From positions 48,847,043 to 48,911,042 of the forward strand of contig NC_057926.1 in the NCBI RefSeq assembly GCF_018873765.1: DNA of 64,000 nt, read 5' to 3'. The notes below the pieces were generated by a model. It had not been told where the DNA came from, made no database searches, and saw only the letters and a program-made list of their open reading frames with translations. A program made the position numbers and the translations under genes. Shown in pieces: positions 43,883 through 54,995 of the stretch. The stretch's first letter is position 1. Every line of letters begins with the position of its first letter. The stretch is from Telopea speciosissima. Lineage: Eukaryota > Streptophyta > Magnoliopsida > Proteales > Proteaceae.

Positions 43883-44072
43883 AAAAATATTTTACAGTAT
43901 AACTTAAAAGTGGGCCAGGCTAAGCCCGAAGCCTCAACCCTGGCCTAGCCCGACCCTAACTCAAGGTCAAAAATTTCCAATCCTAACCTATCCTCAAGGC
44001 TAGGCTATCGCAGCTCAGGCCTTGTTCGGATTCATGGCGAGCTCAGTGGACAGGGCCAAACTTGCATCCCTA
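43488..44072. mobile_element. Non-autonomous hAT element with (TA)n core
   Basis: The ends are TAGGGCTGCAA and, read inward from the right, TAGGGATGCAAGTTTGG. The flanking 8-mers GACTAACC (43480-43487) and GACCAACC (44073-44080) match at seven of eight positions. The interior is rich in GGGTCGGG/GGCCCGA-type strings around a long TA microsatellite. A truncated relative is at 22552-22720. Confidence 0.8.
43818..43877. repeat. Long (TA)n microsatellite
   Basis: About 29 TA units inside the hAT element; able to extrude as a cruciform. Confidence 0.95.
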
Positions 44073-44741
44073 GACCAACCCATGTACTATCTGAAACTGA
44101 AAACTCATTTTTACTCTTATTTTTAAGAATTCTTTTTGAAATAAAAGAAGGGACAATCAAAAGTCAGTTACAACTTTTTCCTTCACCATTTTGATGACAA
44201 CAAAAAACAAACTTTAATGAAAAGAGATCTCAACCTCAGACATTCTGTGAGAAAGTGCTAGAATTATGAGCATGATCACATGCGTACTCATATTGTTTAT
44301 GACCCCCCACACTTTCTATCTGCGATTCACCTAAATATTTTTTTAACAAAAAAAGGTTCATGATTAAATTAGGAGTAAATAAAATGCACGTAAATATGCA
44401 ATGTTTTTCATGGAACATGCGTACTTATATGTAAACAGGACCAATTTATAAAAATAAAAATTAAAAAATTAAAAAAAAAAAGATGACCCACTTATGATCT
44501 CAATTGAAAAATAAATCACTTATATTGTACTTGTTTGTTTCAGCTTTTTTTCTTTTACTAACAGTCTGACCTATTTTTTATTGTCCAAACACATTATAAC
44601 CAAGCTATTATCATTATTTATTTATTTTTTTCATCAAATTGATGTCTACAGGTGTGCTTGATTAGGATTACCAAAGTCTAATTCAGTTCCTTTTGACTGA
44701 TCCTTAGTACAACTATGTGGAGTTAATGATACAATCCTTTG

Positions 44742-45166
44742 TTGAGTTTGGTATGCATTCTTGGAATGTATTCTAGGTAGGGATGTAAATGAATAGCTGA
44801 AGTCCGTTTCCGTATTCATGTTTGTATCCATGTAGCACTATCCGAATCTGTCCGAAAGCTACACGGATATGGATACGGATAGGCTATAGCTATCCGAAAA
44901 GCCACATTTACATGTAAACGGATAAAATATTCGATCCGTATCCATGTCCATATTCGTTTAGCATTATCCGAATCCGTCCGAAAACTAATCAGATGCGGAT
45001 GCGGATATAGCACTATCCAAGCCGAATCTAATCCGTTTACATCCCTAATTCTAGGTCGATTTTGTATTCTCAGACGATAAAAATCAAACTTATGTTGTTC
45101 ATTTATCGTCCAAGAATGCTCATTCGACCTAGAATGCATTCCAAGAATGCATACCAAACACAACCC
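44742..45166. mobile_element. Harbinger/Tourist-like MITE, interrupted
   Basis: The outer arms carry TTTGGTATGCATTCTTGGAA at the left and, reading back from the right end, GGTTGTGTTTGGTATGCATT then CTTGGAATGCATTCTAGGTC. The same termini occur in 52355-52885, where a TAA duplication supports the PIF/Harbinger class. The left end has lost its terminal bases. A hAT element (44778-45047) sits inside. Confidence 0.65.
44778..45047. mobile_element. Nested hAT MITE
   Basis: Starts TAGGGATGTAAATG and ends CGTTTACATCCCTA. The 8-bp duplication ATTCTAGG lies at 44770-44777 and 45048-45055. The interior is built from TATCCGAATCCG / CGGATACGGATA strings, shared with the relative at 51485-51758. It interrupts the Harbinger-type MITE, so it is younger than its host. 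Confidence 0.85.
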
Positions 45167-46313
45167 TTGTTCCACCATTCCACTTCTGAGGATGATTTAA
45201 TGAAGCCCAGCTCTTGCAACAGATGCATATCCATCACAAATCATGACCACATGAAGTGTATCCCTACATCTTAAAGCCTTGGCCTATGTTACAAGAACTC
45301 ATTTACAAATATGTTAAGAACACAAAAGAGAAATTGAATTTAAGATTATCCAAAAAGCTAAAACAAGTGAACAACCTAATTTATAATGAAGAAAAACTCA
45401 AGGGTCTATACGGCATTTCAAACAATTTAGAGGCCTTTATGGACATTTGACAAGTTAAAAAGGTCCTTACTGTGCTTATTTTTCTATAATTTATTTATTA
45501 CTTTCTTCCTACTCTTAAACACATTGGTACAATCCACAAAACTAGATTTGGTATTGTCTCCTTCCTCCTAATCATTACTTTAAAAGAAATAACCCTAGCA
45601 GGTTCTTAAAGTAAATGACATTCAAACAAATAGAATAAATATTTGTTTTTATGTTTCTTTTTAGGTTATGGAACTTGTGGCCTTGTAATGCAAGTTAGGG
45701 TTTTTACTTATGGGAAAAGACTTAACCTTAAGATCTCTTCAGTTAAAAACAAAGGACACTAATGCACTGTCAATTCTAAACATCCAACTATAAGAACAAG
45801 AAGTCTCAAAGAAATTTCGTGGCATTAATGAAGCCAACTACTTGTGCAAGCTAGCTTTCTTGTGACATTGTTGTATTTTTTATCTCAATTAAAACTAGGA
45901 ACTTATTACTACTAGTTCAAAAGAAGTTTTTGTCTTTTCCCCTTATTACCCTTTTGTGAGTTTGTTATCAGAAATGCATGTATGGAGTATAGGTAAGGTT
46001 TACCTTCATTTCGAAAAAGAATAAGTACAATCAATAAATAGAAACAAAAAATTATTATTATGATAAAGACAAGAAGTAGTTGAGTTGAATTCAATTGCTT
46101 TAATCACTTTGAGTTCAAATGAGTTACCATCTGATCATAGTGACCAGCATGGCATGCGTCTGTAGAAGAAAATCTTCGAGATAATGTCCAACGAAGACCT
46201 AGGTTTCGGTGGTATTGATTTGTAAATTTGTAGTTCTTTTTGGTTACTTCCTAGCTACCTCTTCCCTTGTAAGGGTCTTGCCATAGGAGGGGGTTAGGTC
46301 CAGTTGATCTTGT
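45167..46313. other. Intergenic, no gene recognised
   Basis: AT-rich sequence with short scattered frames and no recognised motif. Confidence 0.35.
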
Positions 46314-46653
46314 TTTAAGTTTGGAAAATTTATGAAACACCCCCTGAAAATGGATCGATACTCAGATCACCCCCTCATATGTGAAAATTCTTAGATCACC
46401 CTCTGCATTAGAGTCCTATACTCAAATTAGACCCTACCGTTAGTTAACTGATGAAGTCAGATAGTTAAATTTTTTGAAAACCCTAAACTACCCTTGAGAA
46501 GAGTATAGTTACTATTTTACCCTTAGATATGTGAAGTTACTTTTTATCCTTGGATCTAAAAACCCCAATTTTTTTAAGTTTATAAGGATGAGGGGAACCA
46601 AAGGGGAATATTCCCTCTTCTTCCCCAAATCAACGGAAAGACAAATGAAACCC

Positions 46654-46884
46654 TTAGGGTTCTGCCTCAAGGAAATGCCGTGAATGGCTGCCAAAACACT
46701 GTGACAGCGGCCCAATAATCCCGGCAAAGGGTGGTGATAGGCCGGCAACAAATTGTAGGGTGTCAGACGCCGTGAATCTCAGGCGATCCTTGCACCTCAC
46801 GATTAGCTTTCCCTGTTTCTCCCACCACAAAACTCCAAGACAAAAACCAAATAGAAAAATACCAGTCTTCATTAAAATGGGCAA
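46654..46884 (-). pseudogene. Possible captured gene fragment, unidentified
   Basis: A minus-strand frame of 76 codons with GC-richer, gene-like composition inside the element, including VLWWEKQGKLIVRCKDRL. No conserved domain recognised. It could be exon or leader sequence of a captured gene. Confidence 0.3.
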
Positions 46885-47189
46885 AGAGACTATCGTCTCG
46901 TAATCTCTTCTTTTGTTCCTTTTTTTTTTTTTTTGTTTTTTTGTTTGCTAGTTTGGATTATCGAAGAATGAAGACTGATTGTTCTGTTCTCTCTAGCTCT
47001 TCAAAATCTCTGTTGAATCTCTAAAGCCATTGCTGACCTTGAAGTTTTCACCCTGATAATTGATTTTGCTATTGTATTGGTGCCATTTGTGAACCTGGGA
47101 AGGATTTGAATTCAAAACCCTAGGTTTAAATGCCGTCTTAAATGGAAGATTTTGTTTGTACACATGTAGATTTCTGGTGAATGGGTAAT

Positions 47190-47466
47190 ACTCTGTAATG
47201 GCATAAACGGGAGTGATTGGAGAGCACTGATTTCAAGCCCGAAAGGGCTTTTCTCGGCTTTTCTCTCTGAAGGGTTTGCTTCGAGGTCTCTGTCCCAGAT
47301 TATTAATGGGTCTGATGCTTATGCTACTGCAACAGCCCATGCCGATGGTGAGAAAGCTAGAGATGCTTCGGTGAGTTCGGATAAGAAAGCTGAGGAAGCC
47401 TGGGTTGGGGTTTCATCTGGTTTGGATACACAGATTGAGGCTAGGGTTCGAAGAAACACAAGATGA
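47190..47466 (+). pseudogene. Captured gene fragment, unidentified
   Basis: An ATG-less frame open for about 90 codons and ending in a stop at 47464-47466. It includes GLFSAFLSEGFASRSLSQII and an Ala/Asp/Lys-rich ATAHADGEKARDASVSSDKK stretch. Composition and length look like exon sequence, but no family was recognised. It lies just inside the right arm of the 46323-47657 element. Confidence 0.4.
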
Positions 47467-48863
47467 GAAGAATAGGAAAGGGTAGTATTGTAAATTTAAT
47501 TCTAATGATTTAGTATAAGGGTAAAATAGTCAGTTTACACCAATAACTAACAGCAAACTAACACCGTTAGTGTAGAGGGGGTGATCTAAGTATTTTCAAA
47601 TATGAGGAGGTGATCTGAGTATCGGCCCATTTTCAGGGGGTATTTCGTAAATTTCCCTTTAAGTTTTTTTGACTCTTCCAAGTTTTTGTATATCCTTCTT
47701 ATCTTCTTAACACAATTTTGAATCATTTTAGCGAGAAAAAAAATAGCGACCAGCATAGCCAATAATGCCCCAGAGAGCCGAGAGCATGCCACATTATCTC
47801 TTCTTGCTAGGTCATGACCCACCATGAAATTCACAAGAGTTGCATATCCATACATTCCTTTTTTTTTTTCCGTAGGAAATAAACATTTAAGTGAGTTCTA
47901 TTTGTTTAAGATTAGATATGTTTAGGAAAAAAATGCTCTTTTAGGCGTCACTATGCCTAGTGAAGTATAACACTTCACTATTTGTCTCAATGGCCAAATT
48001 TTAGCCCAAAGTAGGATTTTCTATCACATGAACTAATCCACATACTGCCATCTAGTAAACAGTGAAACGTTATACTTCATTAGAAATAGTAACGAGGAAG
48101 AAAACCCAAAAAAAAAATTATGTATAAATGAAAGGAGAGCTAGTGATATTTTCTAAGACTAAATAAAAATCACCCTTAAGATGTGTACAGACAACCATAT
48201 CGATATGAGAGAGAGAAATGTCTGTGTTCTTGCTAAAATCATTACCAAATTGTGAAGAAAAAAGGGGTTTTGAAAGAAGGGTTTAATTAACCCACAAATC
48301 ACCATCTCAAGTCTCAATTAATGATGCTTAAAAGAAACCTTTTTCTTTTGTTTTCTTTTCCTAACTTTTGTCAACAGGAAATGATTCACCCCCTACTAAA
48401 TCAATTGTTGGTTTGGGGTTTGTGAGTCTACTTCTCTGTCAACCTCATTTATCCTTTCTTCTCCAAATTTTTAGGTTATGAAAGGCCAATTAAACAACCT
48501 CATCTAGTCTGTCTCCCTCTTTTTAATTGGCTTGTTACATAAATTTCTTTGGTAAAGTAAAATCAATAATTAATCATTTTTCACTTCCCTTCCAACCAAA
48601 CAACACATGGAAGGGTTTCTTTTTTTCTTCTCTTTTTCGTTTTTTTTTTTTTTCATTCTGTTGCGTTCAGGGTTGGATTAGAGCTTATCCCAACCTGGTT
48701 TTAAATGGGTGGAGTGCTTCCACGATCGAACAGGCATGATACTCTGATCATACCTTTTTTTTTTATTATTAAATTCAATTCAAATATTCTCTGGGATCCA
48801 GGGCTGGCCCCTAACCTTATATTAAAAATCAATCAATCAAGAAAACAGAATAAAAGGGGGGAC

Positions 48864-49015
48864 CAATTTGGATCCTCTACTGCGAGACGGTGAATGACCG
48901 CCTTACTCCTACTCGGGTAAGGCGCTCAGGCAGTGGTAAGGCGGTCATTCCCCACCTTACTGTGTCTCGGCAGTACCATTCTGCCGGGCAGTTCGACAGT
49001 AGAGGATCTGAATCC
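48864..49015. mobile_element. Foldback MITE, 9-bp target duplication
   Basis: The ends CAATTTGGATCCTCTACTGC and, read back from the right, GGATTCAGATCCTCTACTGT are those of 23502-23690 in the opposite orientation. The core contains GAATGACCGCCTTAC and GTAAGGCGGTCATTC. Flanks AGGGGGGAC (48855-48863) and ATGGGGGAC (49016-49024) match at eight of nine positions. Confidence 0.8.
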
Positions 49016-49649
49016 ATGGGGGACATACCCGCCTTATCCCAACCTAAGAAGATAACATATTCCATCACACACTCGAACAGGTGAGACCTTACTCCCGTAC
49101 AAAACTCAAATAAACAATTAACGGGTTCTCAAAACTGGAATACCCGCCACATCCTCGCGCAAAATACTCCTGAGTTCCAAGGGAGCACTGCGACATACCC
49201 TGATCACACCTCGTTAGAAGGTATCTTGGAATTTACTAGTCAAGACATAACTTGATGAGTGCCCGAAATTAATATTGTTCCTGACATTAGGCAGAGGACA
49301 CGTTAGGATATATTGATTGCCATGAATGATCGGCAATGTGGGTCTTTTGTGCTCATTTCCGGTTTGAAAGTTGATAGAGAACTCTGCTCGCCATCTGGTG
49401 TTTGTCAAAGTTGATATTATAATCTTCTGATGCTCTTAGAAATAGAGTATATATATTTGGTGCATCCATGGTCGGATGATTCCATAGAATGTACACTTTG
49501 TTTGGATGAACGGCAACAGGAGAACTGAGGTGTTTTTCCTTACTATGATAGCTTTATCCTTCTGTCCAAGGACCCTTCCATCTAAACATGAGTGAGATTC
49601 TAAGAACCAAATTTCCATGTGTTTTAGTTGGTCAATATTTTAGGGGCGG

Positions 49650-49998
49650 ACCTAAAATGACCACAAGTGAGATGGTGAAGAATGACATGCATAGTCTGGG
49701 TCTTGTGCTAAGTATGATTTCAGATAGAACCTATTGGAGGGCAAGGATCCACGTTGTTGACACCATGTAGCTGGGATTTTTCCTGATTTTATGGGCTATC
49801 TTCTTTCCTCTTACTTTCATTTTTCATTTTTCATTTCTCACTTGTTTTTTTTTTTAATCTCATTTCTTCTTTTTTATTCTGCATTACTCTTATTTTTCTT
49901 TTCTTTGTGAGGACCTCAGTTTTTTCCTACGTTGTTTTGAAAGGATCCATGTAGCCGACCCCATTTAGTTGGGATAGGACTGAGTTGTTGTTGTTGTT
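49650..49998 (+). mobile_element. RTE-type LINE 3' end with (TTG)n tail
   Basis: The conceptual protein EMVKNDMHSLGLVLSMISDR then WRARIHVVDTM is the last part of RTE ORF2. After a stop and a T-rich segment comes GATCCATGTAGCCGACCCCA then TTTAGTTGGGATAGGACTGA and (GTT)n, the characteristic RTE 3' end. Everything upstream is missing, so it is a 5'-truncated copy. A relative on the other strand is at 1990-2445. Confidence 0.8.
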
Positions 49999-50227
49999 TA
50001 GTTGGTCAATATTTGATTGAAATTAATCTTGCATTTTTCTTTTATTAATCTGTTAATTAATTCTACTGATGGTCATACCGAAGGTGGAATTATGGATTAA
50101 TTCTTTGAGGTAGTTTTGTTTTGTCGTTTGGGTATGCCTAGATGTTAATTCTATATCTTTTTCCTTCATTCTAGTACATTTTGCTGACCTTTAGTAAAAA
50201 GAAAAATAGTTGACCAATATTGGAAGC

Positions 50228-50632
50228 TGTTGAGGTGTTGGGGGTAGAGTGTCTTTGTATTCCATCACTTGTATAAGTAGGCTGATTCCTAAGGACCATT
50301 AAGAGACCATAAGGATTGGAGAAATTGGTTTACTTTGCACGTTAATCTTCGTTACCGGGGCCTTGAGGCCGCGTCTATGCGGGACAGAGGTGGCTGGTAG
50401 CCCCGAGAAATTTGTTTAGGGATATATGGGTATTTTGGTAAAATTACCTATATAGGATTTCGCTATATATTTGTAGCAAGAGTTCTTTTCCTGTAATCAA
50501 TCTGAGAGGTATGATGACGAGTGATTGTAACGCCCTATTCTCCATTGATAATGAAGCAGATCTCATCTCATCGTGGGCATAGGCAATCTTGTCGAACCAC
50601 ATAAATCCTTGTGTGCATTGTGTGATTTTTTT
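50228..50632 (+). mobile_element. Solo Copia-type LTR
   Basis: Starts near TGTTGAGGTGTTGGGG and includes TTGTATTCCATCACTTGTAT, TATTTTGGTAAAATTACC, TCCATTGATAATGAAGCAGA and TGGGCATAGGCAATCTTGTC followed by AACCACATAAATCC. The same order occurs at 26515-26850. No gag/pol follows; a solo LTR is the simplest reading. Confidence 0.65.
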
Positions 50633-50725
50633 TTCTTTTTTACTAATGAGGAAACCCTTGAACTTTCCCGGATTTATGGTCCAAACCCAAGGGAAAACCC
50701 CGGTTACACAAAACCTCCTCCCACC

Positions 50726-51318
50726 TAAGGGTGTTAAACGGTCCGGTTCAGTTAAACGGTTCGGTTCGATTCGATTTTGATTGCTTGAGAGTAGAAACCG
50801 AAACCAGACCGTTTAACTAAACGGTCTCATAATCAAAACCTGGACTGTTTGGTAAATGATTTCAGTTAAACGGTTTCGGTTAAATGGTTCTATACAGTTT
50901 TACATGGTTTTGGTTAGACGTTTCTATACACATTTTCTACTCTATTTATTAATACTAGTTATTAGTTAATGGTTATTACTAATTATTACTTACTAAGTTA
51001 TTAGTTTTTTGTTCTGGAAAAAAAAAATCATTAATGAAGAAACATGACTGTTTAGTAGTTGCTATTTGCTAGGTTTTGACTTTTTGTTTATAAAAAATTT
51101 TAAAATTTTTTTTTTTGTTAAGTTCTTAAACTGTTAGACAGTTTGGTTATAATCGGTTTTAATTGGATTACACGGTTTGAAACCATTGGACCGATTAAAT
51201 AAATGGTGTCATTTTTAAAACCATAACCGGACCATTTAACTAAACGGTCTGCTGGTTTTGATTTAAACGATTCGGTTCAATTTCAGTAAACGATTTTGGT
51301 TTAGTTTTGACACCCTTA
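50726..51318. mobile_element. hAT element with perfect 8-bp duplication
   Basis: The ends are TAAGGGTGTTAAAC and, from the right, TAAGGGTGTCAAAACTAAAC. The 8-bp repeat CTCCCACC flanks both sides exactly (50718-50725 and 51319-51326). The interior consists of variants of AAACGGTTCGGTT. Non-coding. Confidence 0.9.
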
Positions 51319-51484
51319 CTCCCACCCGTGTGTTTATATACGACTTCCATTTTGTTCTGCATCGTTTTAGGTTCACATTTTTCTACATGAGAGATTCTAG
51401 CAAGACCATCACTCTCCCTACCTAGCATAATGGCTAAACAAAACTTAATTATATAAGACATTTCATTAACAAGTAAAGCACTTA

Positions 51485-51758
51485 GGGTTGTAAACGGATC
51501 GGATTCGGCTCGGATAGTACTATATCCGCATCCGCATCCGATTGGCTATCGGACGGATTTGGATAATGCTAAACGGATACGGACACGGATACGGATCAGA
51601 TATTTTATCTGTTTACATATAAATATAGCTTTTCGGATAGCCATAGCCTATCCGTATCCGCATCCATTTAGCTTTCGGATGGATTCGGATAGTGCTAAAC
51701 GGATACGAACACAGACACGGATACGAAAATAAATTTCGACTCTTCATTTACACCCCTA
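51485..51758. mobile_element. hAT MITE, sibling of 44778-45047
   Basis: Starts TAGGGTTGTAAACGG and ends CATTTACACCCCTA. Flanks AAAGCACT (51477-51484) and AAATCACG (51759-51766) agree at six of eight positions. The interior shares CGGATACGGA and TTCGGATAGCCATAGCCTAT strings with the copy at 44778-45047. Confidence 0.75.
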
Positions 51759-52354
51759 AAATCACGTCAAAAATTTACCAAAAGAACAAGTAAAACATGT
51801 CAAAAAGCAAATCCAACTGGAATTAATCAATCATGAAAACCTAAAAGTTTTGCATTATTATTTAGTTCATATGTCATGTCCACCAATTTTCACGCTATGT
51901 GAAACATAATATACGTGGTTAAATTAATGTTCTTCCTAAAAGGTATTGGTGATATAGACATTTTATCAACCTATACCTATAACTGGCAATGTGAAGATGA
52001 TTTTTATTTTATTTTATATTTGGATAATTTATTTAAAAATTTAATGCCTTTTTTAACCAACCAAAATTAAAAGGATCACTAGTTTTGTTCATGTACCCAA
52101 TGTCTTTTTTTTTTTAATTTATTTGGTCATTAATTTCAGATTAATACAATTTACTTGATTTAAAAGGGGGGGTGTGTGGGAAGAGATCCTAAATTAATAT
52201 CTAAATAATTGTTCATTAACAAAGTTAATAATATAGACTGAGACATTAGACTTAACAAGTACATGCTACTAGAGAAAGGGACATGCTACTAACCAGGGTA
52301 ACTTTAGTTTTAGATGACCAGACCATGTTAGCTAGCTAAGAGAGAGCTAATTAA

Positions 52355-52885
52355 GGTAGTGTTTGGTATGCATTCTTGGAATGCATTCCAAGTTGATTTC
52401 ACATTCTCGAATGACAAAAATAAGGGTAAATTACACATCACCCCCTGGTTTTCAAACGAAACTCAGATCACTCCTTGGTTTTTGAAAAAACTCAAATCAC
52501 TCCCTCCATAGTAACGGTGTTAGTCTGCTGTTAGTTATTGGTGTGAAATGACTATTTTACCCTTGTACTAAAACATTAGAATTAAATTTACAATATTACC
52601 TTTCCTTCATCTTCAACATTGGTCAAGGGTAGTTTAGGAATTTAAATTTATTTAACTTGCTGACATCATCACTTAACAGCATAAAACTAACGGTAGGGAC
52701 CAATTTGTCATATTGGGGTCTAAACCAAGGGTGATTTGAGTTTTTTCAAAAATCAGGGGGTGATATAAGTTTCGTTTGAAAACTAGGGGGTGATGTGTAA
52801 TTTATCCTAAAAATAATTGTTTATATTGTCTGAGAATGCAAAATCAATTTACAATGCATTTTAAGAATGCATACCAAACACAGCC
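52355..52885. mobile_element. Harbinger/Tourist-like MITE, interrupted
   Basis: The ends GGTAGTGTTTGGTATGCATT and, from the right, GGCTGTGTTTGGTATGCATT are flanked by TAA on both sides (52352-52354 and 52886-52888), as expected for PIF/Harbinger. A 384-bp Mutator-like MITE (52424-52807) has inserted inside. Confidence 0.8.
52424..52807. mobile_element. Mutator-like MITE, nested
   Basis: The ends GGGTAAATTACACATCACCC and, from the right, GGATAAATTACACATCACCC continue as inverted arms of about 70 bases (CTGGTTTTCAAACGAAACT). Flanks CAAAAATAA (52415-52423) and TAAAAATAA (52808-52816) match at eight of nine positions. Subterminal sequence is shared with 46323-47657, so this looks like a deletion derivative of the same family. 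Confidence 0.85.
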
Positions 52886-52888
52886 TAA

Positions 52889-53997
52889 GATTATCGGAAA
52901 ATATAATATATGCCACAAGAGCTCAGGGTGATTGGAATGGATATTTTTCTTTCTCAAGAACAAGGTTTAAAATAGTGATTTCTTGTTGACATTTATCTTC
53001 AATTAATGGATGGGGAAAATGAAAAACCCAGCTTAATTAAAGTTCCTAATTAATCATGAGTAGTGACTAGTGAGTAGTCCTAATATAAAGGACCCACAAG
53101 CCATCAGTTTCATTAACATCATTGTCGAGAATGCTTCCCCTAATTTTACCGGACAAACTTAAGAAAAAGGATATTTTTATTCATGAATTTTCTAGTTAAA
53201 TAGGCTATGCAAGTGATGGATAAGGACTTTGATCCAAGCTTTTCCTCATGAGATATGAAGCCTAGATTAGCAAATAAGGAATAGAGATGCATGGTATGTG
53301 TTCATGCATTTACCATACATATACTTACATGCATCCACAAAACCATATTTAAGCTTTTTTTTTTTTTTTTTCTTTTTTAATTTATGCTCGATATTGGTCA
53401 GTGTCATATTGTATCAATAACAGTATTAGCCAAGACCGATACGGCCACCGATAATGATATCGATATCGATACCTATAATTTTGAATTGCCCTCTATTTTT
53501 AGCCATGTAAAGAAGATGATTTAATATTTTGATCATTGTACTTAAAGGAAATTCCTTGGCTAGTCCTGTCAAGTTTCGATTGTTCATTTCAACCATGTGA
53601 CCTACTATGTATATATTTTTCTTTTTTCATTGTTTTTTCGAACCAGATTGAATTTAAATTGACAAAGATTAAGCAATGGCGTGAACAACATATCTTTTGA
53701 ATTTGGATAATTAACATAGCTGCCCTGTGAGAAAGATTTTCTACAATGGGAATAAGGAACTCCATCCCCAAAACTTTTTGTTCTTGATTTTATTTTTTAG
53801 GCTCAGATCAAGTTTTCTTTCTATCTTCCTTCCCAAAATTCAATATATTCATATGTCTAGGGATAAAGTAATGAAAAACTTGGATACGGAATTTATATAT
53901 ACAGCCGCCTTATCTATAGCGACCTAGGTTGACTCTTCAACATATTCTTAGTGTAACCATGTATTAGTTGATTGATTAATGGATTCATATGTGGTCA
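52889..53997. other. Intergenic, no gene recognised
   Basis: AT-rich. A remnant with repeated GATACGGCC / GATATCGATATCGATAC strings lies at about 53390-53490, related in style to strings near 7020 and 7640. No gene. Confidence 0.35.
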
Positions 53998-54323
53998 TAG
54001 GGTGTCCATCAGTCGGTTTGGATTGGTTTCGGTTTGGTTTCATTGGTTTCAATGTGAGAATTAGTGAGTTCAAAACAAGATCCAATAAGGGTGCACCAGT
54101 TTCGATTTGGTTTCAGTTTATCATGTAAATATATTCAAAAGCATAAAAAAAAAAATGTTTTTTTATGAAATTATGGGTTGGTATCGGAATCTTTCGGGTC
54201 ATATCGGTTTTGGTCTGGTTTTCAAGTTCGATTTTAGCACGGTCTAATTTAGTTTTGGTATCACAAAACCCCAACCCGAAACATGATCCAATAAGCTCAT
54301 ATTACTAAGTTTTGGCACCCCTG
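53998..54323. mobile_element. Probable hAT MITE
   Basis: The ends TAGGGTGTCCATCAG and (right) TTTTGGCACCCCTG are hAT-like, and the interior is full of GGTTTCGGTTTGG strings as in 24844-25390. The 8-bp flanks agree poorly (TGTGGTCA versus TATGATCG), so the call rests on ends and interior. Confidence 0.5.
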
Positions 54324-54356
54324 TATGATCGTGTAGAAAACCTTTCACCTATTAGG

Positions 54357-54516
54357 GAAATGTTCTCTATTGGGGGGGGGGGTACAAGCCCGCCTAGACA
54401 CACGTACACCTCCATGAAAAGCGGAAATCTCGTCCTTGAGATGCCAGCGTATGCATTCTTGATATTGGCTCCCGCACGTTCATGCCCCTGCGCTCTCCCA
54501 CAAAGAATGCTCCCCC
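54357..54516. repeat. MITE of the GTTCTTTGTG-end group
   Basis: The left end is AAATGTTCTCTATTGGGGGG and the right end reads back as GAGCATTCTTTGTGGGAGAG. The interior includes CACACGTACACC and a GC-rich stretch. No target duplication read. Confidence 0.45.
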
Positions 54517-54887
54517 TTTTTAATAATACCAGTTCTGCTGTTCTGGATTTACAATGGATTTTTGTTGTGCATTCTATCTCTCTATATTATATTTGAATTC
54601 ATCACAATCAGGTTATATTTTGCAGAGAGAAACCTAATCTTACTGGTATTTACCAAAATATTGCGAGTGGATCTCTGATCTTTATTTGTCCCCTTTTTAT
54701 TCTCTTTCCCTAAGAAGTATATGTTTTTCTAAATTTTCAATTGATGACCTGAACACTATGGACATATCATCTATGAATTCTCCATTGATATTTTTTGCTA
54801 ATAGCTTTGATGCCTCGAGTAAGACAGCAAGTTGGGTCACTCTTATTGTTTATCAAAACAAGTTTATTTTCGGGGCTTGAGTTTGGT

Positions 54888-54995
54888 GGATGCGGATCCT
54901 CTACTTCCGTGCGCTCCATACATAGCAAGGCTGGAAAGACCGCCTTACCCTGGCTCGGGTAAGGCATTCAGACAGCTCGGTAGTAGAGGAATCCG
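54888..54995. repeat. Diverged foldback of the GGATCCTCTACT group
   Basis: The left end is CGGATCCTCTACTTCCGTGC and the right end reads back as CGGATTCCTCTACTACCGAG. The core has AAGACCGCCTTACCC and GGGTAAGGC. Shorter than its relatives (23502, 48864, 62410), and no convincing target duplication. Confidence 0.55.

Larger units (their letters stand above)
46323..47657. mobile_element. Second Pack-MULE-like element
   Basis: The left end starts GGAAAATTTATGAAACACCC, and the right end read back starts GGGAAATTTACGAAATACCC. Both continue CCCTGAAAATGG(A/G)(T/C)CGATACT and CAGATCACC(C/T)CCTCATAT for about 80 bases. The perfect 9-bp repeat TTTAAGTTT flanks it (46314-46322 and 47658-47666). The interior lacks transposase and holds gene-like fragments in both directions. 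Its subterminal sequence (TTAGTTATTGGTGTAAA, TTAGAATTAAATTTACAATA) is shared with the small MITE at 52424-52807. Confidence 0.8.

Noticed and set aside
54312..54596. 94-codon plus-strand frame
   Set aside because: It runs over a G homopolymer and the small MITE at 54357-54516; no protein motif.
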